A stretch of DNA of 64,000 bases from Ampullaceana balthica (taxonomy: Eukaryota; Mollusca; Gastropoda; Lymnaeidae): assembly GCA_944989445.1 (NCBI GenBank), contig CALYLW010000043.1, forward strand, positions 2,108,501 through 2,172,500, read 5' to 3'. Position 1 is the first letter of the stretch, and each line of letters starts with the position of its first letter. The position numbers and the translations under genes were made by a program. The notes below the pieces were generated by a model, which was not told where the DNA came from, did no database searches, and saw only the letters and a list, made by a program, of their open reading frames with translations. This document shows, piece by piece, positions 12,501-20,761 of this stretch.

Positions 12501-14505
12501 TGTATTACCAAGTTAGATTTTTCAAATTTTACATTCTTAAGAATAAATATTTTTAAAATATTTCATTTTTTCCAGGACAAACTCCCCCAAAAAAGAAAAT
12601 TAAAAGTTTGCCTATCAGAGATGATCAGCTGCCAATGGATACTGCTGAATGTCATTCTGCTGATACATCAAATTTTATACACATGAATGAAAAAAACATG
12701 AAGTTAATCTGGTTAATGCAGACACGGAAAAACCAGTTCCAAAAAGTTCTGAAGAAAAAATTAAGTTACAAGACTTATTTTTAAATGAACATTTCTTTGC
12801 AAATTGTTTTAAAGAATCTATAAAAGAAGATGCCACGTCATGTGTTTTTAATGTTTTGTCTGGAAAATTTTCGTCAACAATGGAACAAGTCATGGAAAAA
12901 GTGAAACTTGGTAAAAATGTCATCATGTGAGTACTGAGTTTATTTTATTTAAATGGTAGTCTAGTTTGTTCAGACAACCCATGCCAGAATTCCAGACAGG
13001 AAGAAGAAGAATTTGTTTGTTCTTAGAACAAGAAAAGGTGCTTTTACCCCTTTGTTTATCTGTGAGTTTTATTAGACTATTGTTGCGTTGTTAGAAATTA
13101 ATGCCTTATTCACCAAAAGCCTTATTTTTTTTCATGCCGATTACAGTGGCATAACTTCCATTCTTTGCACAGCCTGAAACAAATCCATGCTACCCTATTT
13201 TTGGATCATATATAGTAGCAATAACTGATCTTATCTTATCTTATCTTATCTGTTTACAGACGCTCCTTCTATACAGAAGATTATTGCGTCCTACGCTTAT
13301 CTATGGTTTGTGTTTAGTCCTGCATTTTTATTAGAGATTTAAATGTTGATAAAGTGTTGGTTTTCCTGGATTCTTCAGGCAACCCATTCCACGCCCGAAT
13401 TCCGGACGGGAAGAAGGAAAACTTGTATGTGTTTGTTCTTGCATACGGAATAAGAAAGGTGTTTTTATCCTTATGTCTATCTGAGGGTTGTATTAAGTTA
13501 TCTTTGTGTTGTATTTCTAAATTAGAATTAATTGCTTTATGTATGATTACTACTTTGCTCTTGGGTCTTCTATCCTCTAGTGTTTCAAGGTTTAATGATT
13601 TAACTAATGGTGTTACTCTTGTCAGTTTCGAATATTCTCCAGTAATGAATCTGGCAGCTCTTTTTTGAATTTGTTCTAGTTTATCAATGTTTTCTTTGGT
13701 GGATGGGTCCCATACAGAAGATGCATATTCTAGTGCAGGTCTCACCAAAGTGAGGTAGCATTTTAGTTTTATATCTCTATTACATTTGTTAAAGTTCCTT
13801 TTTATAAAGCCTAAGGTTTTGTTTGATTTTTTAATAACTTCATTGACATGGGGATTCCATGATAGTTTCTCATTTATTAAGACTCCTAAGTATTTTGCAT
13901 CTTTAGTTTGGGTCAGTTCTTTTCCATGAATGTAATATTTTGAATTTATTTGTTTCTTTTTCTTTGTTACTCTTAACAGTTGACACTTTTCTGGGTGGAA
14001 AGACATACTCCAGTTAGTTTCCCATTTTATCAATTCATCTAAGTCTTTTTGTAAAATTTTGCTGTCTTGTTCTGATTTAATTGTTCTATAGATTATACAA
14101 TCATCAGCAAATAACCTAACTTTTGTACCTGTTGAGATGTTGTTGGGTAAATCATTTATATAAATTAAAAAGAGTAAGGATCTTAGCTAAGCTCCAGTAA
14201 TTAGAGCAGCCAGCCCTATTCTTAGCACAACCTATAAACACCATAAGGTATATATATTATATATAAACTACACTAGACAAGAAATATGTGTCAAATGAAA
14301 AGGCTTAATTCGTATGTAACATTTTAAAATAATTACTTGAATAATAATAGTTATATATTTATTCTTAACTGCTTCTTACAGGAACACATTTCATATAACC
14401 AACAACTTCAACGTTAATATTGAGTCAGTACAACATGCAGTTGTTGGTTCAGGGAAGATAAACGTTCATGATGTAGTCAATCGTCGGGAACATAAACGTT
14501 CATGA
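3273..14505 (+). CDS. Unrecognised six-exon gene: duplicated domain plus possible amyloid-like C-terminal tail (exon 5 frameshifted)
   Basis: Inferred exons are 3273-3579, 4628-5092, 10810-10962, 11138-11353, 12576-12926 and 14382-14505, each with AG/GT borders. Phases run 1-1-1-1, then 1 into exon 5, 2 out of it and 2 into exon 6. The start ATG has an in-frame TGA just upstream and a plausible 5' UTR acceptor (TTATCCTTAG) near 3182. The product would be about 540 residues. Exons 1 and 2 each encode a related domain of about 85 residues with shared words such as LLADHYQLNIS / LIADRFNINIS and ISFVR. Exon 5 begins with a basic PPKKKIK patch that could be a nuclear signal. Exon 6 encodes a tail reminiscent of RHIM/cryptic-RHIM signalling amyloids. 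I do not recognise the family. Exons 3 and 4 lack strong marks beyond phase. Exon 5 needs one extra base to stay in frame, so the gene is either a pseudogene or carries an assembly error. Introns are loaded with transposons. Confidence 0.6.
4628..5092 (+). CDS. Exon 2, linker plus second copy of the duplicated domain
   Basis: The acceptor is TAATTCACAG and the donor is AGAAGAG/GTAATA, both phase 1. About 65 residues of linker, rich in Pro, Leu and Ser, precede the domain, which starts near VNLTYGLLLADHYQLNISAK and ends near VDIKYDFPAEHRRG. Identities with exon 1 occur at LxADxxxxNIS, the S-EA-xRxxTxI block and NG/NE-ISFVR. The phase-1/phase-1 borders make this a symmetric exon that can be duplicated without disturbing the frame. 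Confidence 0.7.
5172..6734 (-). mobile_element. hAT element (ZBED5/GTF2IRD2-like remnant) with a nested LINE piece
   Basis: Ends are CAGGGGTGTCGAACTCAAGG on the left and GGCCTTGAGTTTGACACATG then TG on the right, imperfect inverted repeats of the hAT type. Flanking octamers TTCTAAAG and TTTTAATG match at 6 of 8 positions. On the minus strand 5469-5741 keeps fragments resembling the C-terminal part of hAT transposases of the GTF2IRD2/ZBED5 group (FHNPFAIDVE, VELIEQQSN, VRKVNKPSQRSRVTDEYL). These are frameshifted and not functional. A LINE C-terminal piece lies inside at 5790-6253. The element sits 80 bp downstream of exon 2. Confidence 0.7.
5790..6253 (+). mobile_element. Non-LTR retrotransposon ORF2 C-terminal fragment
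   Basis: An open frame from 5810 to 6253 has the typical tail of many LINE ORF2 proteins: QLRWAGHVVRMPNHRLPKRL, LFYGELTEG and KRYKDALKTALKAFDI, followed by a C2H2-like CPTCGRLFRARIGLISHQR. The reverse-transcriptase core is absent, so this is a 5'-truncated copy. It ends in an AAC-rich run at about 6233, plausibly the 3' tail. It lies inside the hAT element at 5172-6734. Confidence 0.75.
6936..7508 (+). mobile_element. 5'-truncated RTE retrotransposon copy
   Basis: Translation reads ADADVRLRIGKARTTFKQLK and then follows the C-terminal third of the full-length RTE at 42105-45285 ([43 protein letters not shown]) to a stop near 7496. One frame break occurs near 7207. The 3' tail is a GAT-rich run. 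AGTGGTAT occurs at 6928-6935 and 7509-7516, a probable 8-bp target duplication within the composite repeat. Confidence 0.8.
8443..8545 (-). mobile_element. GATAA-tail LINE 3' fragment inside the Ginger element
   Basis: TTATCTTATCTTATC is followed by AAGACGCTCTTTCTATACAA, TTATTACGTCC and CAACGCTTATC. This matches the LINE 3' end at 13217-13340 in the same orientation. It is a short 5'-truncated insertion at the downstream end of the integrase remnant. Confidence 0.65.
8546..9170 (-). pseudogene. Gypsy/Ginger-type integrase remnant, DDE core deleted
   Basis: Read on the minus strand, about 9160 to 8926 encodes an N-terminal region (DQLYDQLLQFYSTTKVKYHQ) with a stop. It is followed by an HHCC zinc-binding domain: H in FHVNPNFGGHFGRDKA, then ICEQCYWKRM and KACRKC. 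After KTSPLNNIPVH the frame jumps straight to TSEHASTRCTPFEIMYGQKA, the post-catalytic segment of Gypsy/Ginger integrases. The D,D-35-E catalytic core of about 120-150 residues is therefore missing, so this copy cannot be catalytic. Confidence 0.75.
9213..9434 (+). mobile_element. RTE fragment nearly identical to 6988-7206
   Basis: About 220 bp starting AACAGCTAAAAAAAAAGTTT and ending GAGGACCTCTGG repeats the RTE at 6988-7206. By eye there is one substitution (C/T in CCATAYCAAGG) and a two-base difference in an A run. It lies inside the Ginger element and has neither the RTE 3' end nor an obvious target duplication, so it looks copied or converted rather than retrotransposed. Confidence 0.75.
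10810..10962 (+). CDS. Exon 3 of the duplicated-domain gene
   Basis: The acceptor is TTGATTTTCAG and the donor is ACTAAAG/GTATGT, both phase 1. The exon encodes 51 residues, rich in Ser, Asn, Lys and Thr at first, then a beta-like stretch MAYTFSVTTEDCTEPKIVYI. It is short and has no domain I recognise. Support comes from splice borders, an open frame and phase agreement with its neighbours. Confidence 0.5.
11138..11353 (+). CDS. Exon 4 of the duplicated-domain gene
   Basis: The acceptor is AAAATTTTAG and the donor is ATAGGAG/GTCTGT, phase 1 on both sides. The open frame has a Pro/Lys/Ala-rich region (FAIQAPRRAMTEVQQSALG) and then a helical-looking run LEQTAVDHAAVNSYISKILG. No known domain. 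The stretch is probably a linker. Confidence 0.5.
11463..11570. repeat. 36-bp tandem repeat, three copies
   Basis: Three head-to-tail copies of a 36-bp unit start GTACCTCTGAYTGGYGATCA. They lie at about 11463-11498, 11499-11534 and 11535-11570 in the intron after exon 4 and differ by a few substitutions. The overlapping open frames exist only because the period is a multiple of three. Confidence 0.85.
11899..12049 (+). mobile_element. CAATGTTCCC-family MITE, copy 2
   Basis: This 151-bp copy runs from CAATGTTCCCTTTAAG to CCTTAGAGAGAATGTTG. GTTGTAGT is repeated exactly at 11891-11898 and 12050-12057, a perfect 8-bp target duplication. Internal words GCAGCAAATTTGGTAAAATA and ATGGATGCTGTGCAA are shared with the other copies. 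It is non-coding. Confidence 0.9.
12576..12926 (+). CDS. Exon 5 of the duplicated-domain gene, frame broken in an A7 run
   Basis: The acceptor is TTTTTCCAG (phase 1) and the donor is CATCAT/GTGAGT (phase 2). The first frame gives GQTPPKKKIKSLPIRDDQLP and continues to the A run at 12690-12696. A second frame then gives EKPVPKSSEEKIKLQDLF and MEQVMEKVKLGKNVIM up to the donor. The exon is 351 nt, whereas a phase 1 to phase 2 exon must have one more base (or two fewer). A single missing A would restore it. The change could be a homopolymer sequencing error or a real mutation. Confidence 0.6.
12956..13090 (-). mobile_element. GATAA-tail LINE, decayed fragment
   Basis: The words CAACCCATGCCAGAATTCCA, GACAGGAAGAAG, TTGTTCTTAG and TTTATCTGTGAG parallel the LINE at about 13379-13500 in the same orientation, with many changes. 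This is an older piece just left of the better-preserved copy. Confidence 0.55.
13217..14195 (-). mobile_element. 5'-truncated LINE (Jockey/CR1/I-like) with GATAA tail
   Basis: Minus-strand translation is open from about 14190 to the stop at 13314. It starts LLFLIYINDLPNNIS, reaches the catalytic-box word VRLFADDCIIYR, then runs through the thumb and C-terminal region (AKYLGVLINEKLSW, LVRPALEYASSVWDP, KRAARFITGEY). The upstream reverse-transcriptase motifs and endonuclease are missing. A 3' UTR of about 95 nt ends in several GATAA units (13217-13250 on the plus strand). It lies in the intron before exon 6. The exact clade is not settled. Confidence 0.8.
14382..14505 (+). CDS. Exon 6, C-terminal tail with a possible RHIM-like amyloid motif
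   Basis: The acceptor is CTTCTTACAG, phase 2. It joins exon 5 to give NTFHITNNFNVNIESVQHAV followed by VGSGKINV, then a polar end and TGA at 14503-14505. Alternating hydrophobic residues with Asn, a V-x-G-x-G core and a hydrophobic residue after it resemble RHIM/cryptic-RHIM motifs of necroptosis and IMD-type adaptors. The canonical Q and the second Asn are not in place, so the match is only suggestive. The last coding bases overlap an imperfect 33-bp tandem duplication (about 14454-14520). Confidence 0.5.
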
Positions 14506-14520
14506 ATGTAGTCAATTGTC

Positions 14521-15684
14521 AAATAATTCACTTCAGCATGACAAAATGACTCCAGGGAATGGATGACTTAGAAGAAAGTACACAGTCCTGTAAAAAGATC
14601 AGGGCAGATAGTCACCAGTGGCCCAAGGACATCAATGAAAATACAAAAGAAATAAAGTGGATGCATAACATTTTTTTTAATATAGCCGCCCCAAATTTTA
14701 TTTTAAATTTTCCACTGAGTAGATATCCTGATGTAAAAATCTATTACTCCTCTACTTATTCAACACAGCTCATTGGAAAAATCAGATGAAAATGTTTTAC
14801 GAGTGTATATGTGTGGCTTCCATCTTAACATGGAGCAGAAGTTTCAATATTTTGCATTGTAGATGTGTCACTGATATCTAAAATTTGTATTTTAATTTAT
14901 ATTACGCAATGATTGAGCTAAAAATGGGCACATACATGATATATATGTCATATTTTACACACGAAAATATTATGGTACTTTTTTTATGTTGAAACTGTTT
15001 TGTGCCAGTTCATATAAATAGTTGACACAACAAGGTTTTTTATTATTATTAAAGCAGCTCTTTGACAGAGTGTGTGTATGTGTCACTGTTTTTTGTTGCT
15101 AATCTTAGGTGATATTTGAATAATTTACTCTTTGTGGTCTCTTTAAGCATTTCCTAAAAATATATTATGTATAAAAATTAATCTTTATTTAAGCAATTGT
15201 TGCAGTCCCCTGGCTCGGGACTAAAACTTTGTCCTATAAACCCAAGTGATAGGATTTCGCTGAACTTTGTGACTAATTTTTCATTCACCAAATAACTTTT
15301 AATTAATCTACAAAAAGTAATAAAATGGCTTTGGTGATCAGAACATGTTTGCATTGTAACTTTTCAAGAAATTCGTTGTTGGTCAAAATAAACACTTTTA
15401 AACATTATTTTTTTTTAATTATTTTTTTCCCCATTTTGAACTTTGCTGTATCTGGGAGTGTTAAAAATAATTATAATTAAGGTTAAGTATTTTTTGTGTA
15501 TATTTAATGTAAGCAAAAGTAAAATAGACTTTTATTAATTTTTGGAAATACGGTCTTTATAGGTATTTTTGGGTTGTGATGCATTTAAACAATTTGATTT
15601 ATTAATATTATTTAGACTCATACATCCCTGATAGATGGTATTTATAAGAAGTTTTTACCCCCCCCCCACCAATAGCTCACCACC
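14521..15684. other. AT-rich stretch, no gene seen
   Basis: This holds the 3' flank of the preceding gene. An open frame at 14559-14789 is not bounded by convincing splice sites and has no recognised pattern. Its second half is AT-rich, with a TGTGTG/TATGTG run near 15070. Confidence 0.45.
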
Positions 15685-15839
15685 CATGTTCCGGTTCCCT
15701 AACTGACACCCCGCACCAGGTTATAATTACAGCGCAGCAAATTTTGTCAGATACTGCATTAAAAATGGATTTGCACAGTTTTTGTTTTGTTTCTTTTTTT
15801 CTTTGCACACGGACCAACGAACCGTAGAGTGAACATTCC
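15685..15839 (+). mobile_element. CAATGTTCCC-family MITE, copy 3
   Basis: This 155-bp copy starts CATGTTCCGGTTCCCTAAC and ends CCGTAGAGTGAACATTCC. TCACCACC is repeated exactly at 15677-15684 and 15840-15847. It has the internal GCAGCAAATTTTGTCAGATA and GGACCAACGAACC words of the family. A minus-strand open frame over it is not a gene. Confidence 0.9.
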
Positions 15840-15847
15840 TCACCACC

Positions 15848-17002
15848 TGACACTTTTCCCACTTGATTACTACATCCAACTTTCCTGGGAGATAACAAAG
15901 TGTGATTAATTAACTTAGTGGGTTAACTTATATTGGCGTGAGGGATACTACAAAGGCCTACGTGATATGAACAAGGATTCACGACAGGACAAACAGACAC
16001 TATTAATATGTAGGGGGGGGGGAGTTCTTTAATAACAAAAATAGTGAGAAGAAGAAATACATATTCTATTAATTTTGGTTTTTAAGGACAAGAAATGATG
16101 TTATTGTTAGTAGAGCAATTATTGCTTCTTGCTTAGAAAAAATAGTATTATTGTCGTTAGCTAGAAGTAAATTTGTGATACCAGATTCTATTCCTTATTG
16201 AGTCAGCAATAGGAACTGATGACGATGAAATAAAGGAAGTATTGACCCCGTGTTTTATGTTTTAAATTTATTTCTAGATTAACTTTCTCTGATCCTTAAA
16301 TATAGACACCTAGATGTTCCGCTGGATATAGGGAGGGGAGTTAATCCACAGTACTAAAATATTTTTTAATCCATCAAATTACAAAAGGACGTAAGATTGC
16401 TATGAAAGTAAGGAAACACTCTGACCAAAGCCCAGCATACATTTATAACTGATAATTTCTTTGAAGTAAGAGTGTAACATGAGAGTATTTTATCTTACTG
16501 ATATATTACAGACGCTCCTTCTAGACAGAAGATTATTGCGTCCTCTTTCCTATATGCACGCACAAACCACGCCGGTCTGTCGGAAAGTAACGTATCTTTC
16601 ACAGATCATGGCTGTCAGTTTGAGGGGGTTGCGTGGCACAATTCCCAGCCGCCTTTGTCTCCCAAACAGTGTCAGGTACCCATGTATATTTTTATAAGTA
16701 TGATTATTATTTCCTTCTTTTGACTTTTAATGCAAATTTATTTTTTTTAATGAAAATCAAAGTAAAGTATTTAAAATTTATTTATCAACACATGTCGTAA
16801 ACGGAATGAAATGGCTTGTAATTATCACTTTATGGCAGTGAAGTTATATTATAGAATAGAGGACAATACTTGTTGTGTACGCACCTGCTATACTTCTTTG
16901 TGGAGTCTGACTCCAAAACATTTCTGAAACACGGACACATGTAGCCTATGGGTTAATCTTCAGACACAAGGATTTCAATCTTGTCTTCGTGTATAATTGA
17001 CG
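15848..17002. other. No gene seen; LINE-tail scrap near 16505
   Basis: The stretch contains a G9 run near 16014 and a short piece of the GATAA-tail LINE 3' end at about 16482-16545 (ACAGACGCTCCTTCTAGACA then GAAGATTATTGCGTCC). The remainder is unassigned AT-rich DNA. Confidence 0.5.
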
Positions 17003-17165
17003 CAGAGGCGTAACAGCGACTTGGCATCGAGGCAGTTGCCAAGGCTACCGAGGGCTAATCCTTCAATAATCAATTTATTCTGCATATAATTTAGTGTTTT
17101 CCAGATTTCTCAAGGTCGCCAAAAACGAATTAGCCAAAGGCGCGGAAAACGCAGTTATGCTTCTG
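17003..17165. mobile_element. hAT-like MITE, 163 bp
   Basis: Inverted ends are CAGAGGCGTAACAGCG and CGCAGTTATGCTTCTG. AATTGACG flanks it exactly at 16995-17002 and 17166-17173, an 8-bp target duplication. It is non-coding. A partial sister end (CAGAGGCATAACGACTGG) occurs at 20645. Confidence 0.88.
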
Positions 17166-17204
17166 AATTGACGCTAAGCTCCCTTGAAGCTAATAATAAT
17201 AATA

Positions 17205-17410
17205 ATAACCCCCTTTCCAATCCATGACGGACTATGGGGCATGGGGCATGTGAAGTAGCGTTCACACGTTTTATTTAGCCACCATTAACGAGCAAGGGAT
17301 TGTATGACTAGCATAATGCCCCGGGGCCTTGCCAGCACCGAGAATAGAACCCGTGATTCTCTTGTGTCTCGGTTCGGCAGTCCAGCGTGCTACCGCTAGA
17401 CCTCCAATTA
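17205..17410 (-). mobile_element. tRNA-derived SINE, second family, copy A
   Basis: On the minus strand this reads from a tRNA-like head (GTCTAGCGGTAGC, B-box-like GGGTTCTATTCTCGG) to a tail ending ...GGAAAGGGGGTTATT with an AAT repeat. It matches 34627-34822 along its length, including CAAGGGATTGT and CGAGAATAGAACCCGTGA. No clean target duplication was found for this copy. Confidence 0.75.
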
Positions 17411-17516
17411 AATATGTTATTGGTAACGCAGCTCGCATTAATTATCTAATTACGTGTCTCCCATTAGGAACAATTAAATTTTATTCCAATGGCGTTTAAA
17501 GAAATGTATTTGCTTT

Positions 17517-18535
17517 GGGGCCGTCCATAAAGTACGTCACGCTATTTTTGCCCCCCCCCTCCCCCTGTCACAAATCTCGGGACCCCCCCCCTAAAGTACG
17601 TCACACTTTCCAAAAAAAAATAAAATAACTCCTAATTAAAATATTTAAATTAATACTTTAAATACACTTCACTATTAAATTGTATTAAAATATAACATTT
17701 CCACTTAAAAGTAGGGATGTACCAGATTCAAAATTTTGAAATCCGGCTGGAGCTGAAGTGGGCCGGATTTATGAAGTGAAATCCGGCTGGAGCCGGAATC
17801 AGATTTGTTAAAATGGCCGGATTCCGGATTTTCCGGGGCCATTATGAATATATATACAAATTAGGGATCTACCGGCCAGCCGGATTTATGAAGTGAAATC
17901 CTGCCGAAGCCGGATTTTTAAAATTACATAATAAAAAGGAAACAGAACAATTTGACTAAAAAAAAGACTAGATTGACAAATTATGTGACCAACTCTGGTG
18001 CTATATTTAATCTGTTTATTATGGTCCTATGAATTATATTTCATTCAAAAATATTCACTGGACATCATCTGGAGTCCATCATTTGTTTGGTTGATTGGGA
18101 TTGGAGGAGGGAAAAATCTTTAAGGTAAAACGTTAAAATATGAGCTTCGTGCTTTGTCGCAACATTTCATGTCCTGATATTTAATAACAATTTGAGTGAA
18201 ATATTGGCTGGTGCGAACATGATTGTCAAACCATTCCTGATCCTTCGATATCAGTCCTGCTGTATCCAATTCAGATTTATGAACAACACATTCAGGAGAT
18301 ACGCATTTCAATGCTATTTTGACATAAAACTAATTCTAATGTTTCACAAAATTTTTGAAAATTATTTTTAAAGCTATTTAAATTCTACTAAAAATATATA
18401 TAATTTTTTTTTAAATACTAAAAATAATAAATGTGTGACATCACACATGGCCTGACCCCCCTGCCCCCGTCACAAAGTGTCACACTTTCTTAGACCCCCT
18501 CCCCTCGGAGCGTGACGTACTTTATGGACGGCCCC
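17517..18535. mobile_element. DNA transposon with 26-bp perfect inverted repeats (GGGGCCGTCC type), 1.02 kb
   Basis: The left end, GGGGCCGTCCATAAAGTACG plus TCACGC, is exactly inverted at 18510-18535. TTT flanks both sides. C-rich subterminal blocks with CCCCC(T/A)GTCACAAA words follow. The interior holds a block with CCGGCTGGAGC repeats (about 17715-17935) that may be another insertion. The open frame at 18120-18311 (-) is not recognised. It is non-autonomous. Confidence 0.8.
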
Positions 18536-19443
18536 TTTAGAAGGCAAAAGAGAGATCTATAAGTGAGAGTATGAGTGAGCCGAATATGTTAAACCTCATA
18601 AGCGCCCGCCCCAAGTTTTTAGTCATATTAAATGAAAGTACTTGAACTTATACGTTTTTAAATTATTTTCTTCTTTTTAGTCCGCTTATAAAAACGTGGT
18701 TTTTAAAAATCTTTTTTTTTACTTCTATTTTTAAGTACATAGACGCTTCTGTCGATAGTTCAACACAATCAATATATACTTATAAATGTTTCCTCGATAA
18801 CTACTACGCGAATGCCACCAATTATTTTACGTGCTAGCAGTCGTGTAAACATTGCCCGCAATTTGTAACTCGTCTAATTGCAATCAAAATATTCCTGTAT
18901 GTCAACATCGCATTTCCTTAAAAGATTCTAGTTTGATATCTTTGTAAATAAGATCTGTGTCGATTAATTAAAATTTTCGTCTTTCAGTGTTTCAAACAAA
19001 TATTAACGCCATATTTGAGAAACCTTAAATTAAATAATTAACTTAATTATATTCCGATTTATCTGTACGGTACTTTTGAAAATTCATCTGTAAAGTCCTT
19101 AAATTCGTACATACTTTTGAATATCACATATTTAATGCTGATAATAATACATACACATACTCATACATTGAACAGTGCAGCCCACATATCTGTAAATCAA
19201 ACTATATTCTGCGTTTCCAATATAAAAGAACATAAAACGTTAGAAATGTGTCCTCTTTGGGGGTTCGTATCTAAATATTTAATAATTTCATTAATCAACA
19301 TAGAAAGAAGCATTGTCCAATATTAATACTAAAAGTCGTAGTTTGTCGGATTAAAATCTCGTTCAATTGTTGACGTATTGTTTTTTACTACGGACTGACA
19401 TTTCCGGCGAGCCAAACCGTCTGATTCAACCAAGACTGAAGCG
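18536..19443. other. 5' flank of the receptor gene
   Basis: AT-rich DNA with no convincing exon. It should contain the promoter and any 5' UTR of the intronless receptor at 19444. I cannot point to a specific core element. Confidence 0.5.
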
Positions 19444-20493
19444 ATGGACGCAGAGTTTGTCCCTAAAGAAATATTTGTCACGAACTACCTCAGGAGACTC
19501 ATTGAGATCATCGTAGACCTGTCGCTGAGCTTTATCCTGGCCCTGCTCGGTGTTGTTACAAACACGCTAGTCATCATCGTGTACGCCAGACAAGGGTTCA
19601 AAGACAGCGTCGGCATCTCCATGACAACCATATCCATATGGGATCTCATCAAGTGTCTAGGCGGCGTCATGCAGAGATTGGCTGGGCCCATCAGTATTTT
19701 TTCACCAGTTTACGCTGTCACCTGGACAAATATATGTCTTGTTGTTTTCAACTACCTCGTGTCCTTCTCTACCTACGTCACCAGCGTACTGGCCGGCTAC
19801 GTGGCTGTAGAACGTTGTCTCTGTGTCGTTTTCCCGCTAAAAGTGAAATGGCTGCTCACCCCGAGACTTTCCCTCGTCGTCTGCACGCTCACGTCGGCGA
19901 TTGTGTTTGGCTGGTTTTCGGTTATTTTCGCCATCTACGACGTGTTTTGGGTGTGGGACCCCACGTTGAACGCCACGATCGCCAGCTACAGATCCAGCGA
20001 CTTCTCAATCAAGAACAGCGCTTTTCTGTTCGCCTACTACAACCTCTCCGGCGTACTGTGGCCCCTGGTCAGTCTGGTCGTCATCGTCATCTCAGCCTTC
20101 GTCATGTCCGTCAAGCTAAGAGAATCAGCCGAATTTCGTTCCAGTCAGAAGTTAACCACTAGGCCAGTGTCCGCCCCTGGTCAGAAGTTAGCCACCAGGC
20201 CAGTGTCCACCCGTGACCAGAAAGTCGTCAAGATGTTGCTTGTGATCATCGGACTGTACGTGATGAACTTGAGCCCCCGTGTGGCGGAATACCTGGCCAA
20301 GTACATCGTTGAGGAGTACTATTACCTCCGCCTGTACCACAATCTCAAGTCTGTCGGGGGATACTTTATTCTCTTCGTTGATTTCCTCAACGGTTCCATC
20401 AACCTGTTCGTCTTTCTAGTCATGAGCACTTCTTTTAGAGAAACTTTTAACGAGATTTTTATGTTCAGAAAACTCGGCAAAAAAAGGAAATAA
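19444..20493 (+). CDS. Intronless rhodopsin-like G protein-coupled receptor
   Basis: A single exon encodes 349 residues, from ATG in a GAAGCGATGG context to TAA. Seven hydrophobic segments lie near residues 22-47, 57-78, 93-120, 142-165, 195-221, 262-283 and 304-327. TM1 has GVVTN (N40), TM2 has WDL (D67), and Cys98 begins TM3. The DRY box is ERC (123-125), and TM7 has DFLNGSINLFVF in place of NPxxY. N176-A-T is a possible glycosylation site. The third intracellular loop contains a short duplication (QKLTTRPVSAPG / QKLATRPVSTRD, about 235-258). It looks like a member of the lineage-expanded orphan class A receptors of gastropods (peptide-like or chemosensory). The ligand is unknown. Its GC-richer codon usage stands out from the AT-rich flanks. 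Confidence 0.85.
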   Translation: MDAEFVPKEIFVTNYLRRLIEIIVDLSLSFILALLGVVTNTLVIIVYARQGFKDSVGISMTTISIWDLIKCLGGVMQRLAGPISIFSPVYAVTWTNICLVVFNYLVSFSTYVTSVLAGYVAVERCLCVVFPLKVKWLLTPRLSLVVCTLTSAIVFGWFSVIFAIYDVFWVWDPTLNATIASYRSSDFSIKNSAFLFAYYNLSGVLWPLVSLVVIVISAFVMSVKLRESAEFRSSQKLTTRPVSAPGQKLATRPVSTRDQKVVKMLLVIIGLYVMNLSPRVAEYLAKYIVEEYYYLRLYHNLKSVGGYFILFVDFLNGSINLFVFLVMSTSFRETFNEIFMFRKLGKKRK

Positions 20494-20761
20494 AAACGTG
20501 ATAGTCCATCAGAACACGACTTAATTTTTATTATGAGAAAATTCTCAGTCACTTGAATCAGAAAACTATTAAAACTATCAGAGAAGAACAAAAAAATATT
20601 TTGAAAAATTATTAGTTAATTCTTAATATTTTAAAAAAATTATGCAGAGGCATAACGACTGGGGGTCAGGGTAAATATATCCTATAAGCACTGCCCATGA
20701 ACTTTACGTTGCAGCATTTTAAATGCACGGTATGGGTTATTATGATAATATTTGCGTTTAA
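20494..20761 (+). other. 3' flank of the receptor gene
   Basis: An AATAAA overlaps the stop codon at about 20488-20494, and AT-rich sequence follows. A MITE-like end (CAGAGGCATAACGACTGG) occurs near 20645. Confidence 0.4.

Noticed and set aside
19638..20162. Second plus-strand frame of 174 codons inside the receptor gene
   Set aside because: Arg/His-rich shadow of the GC-rich receptor coding sequence.
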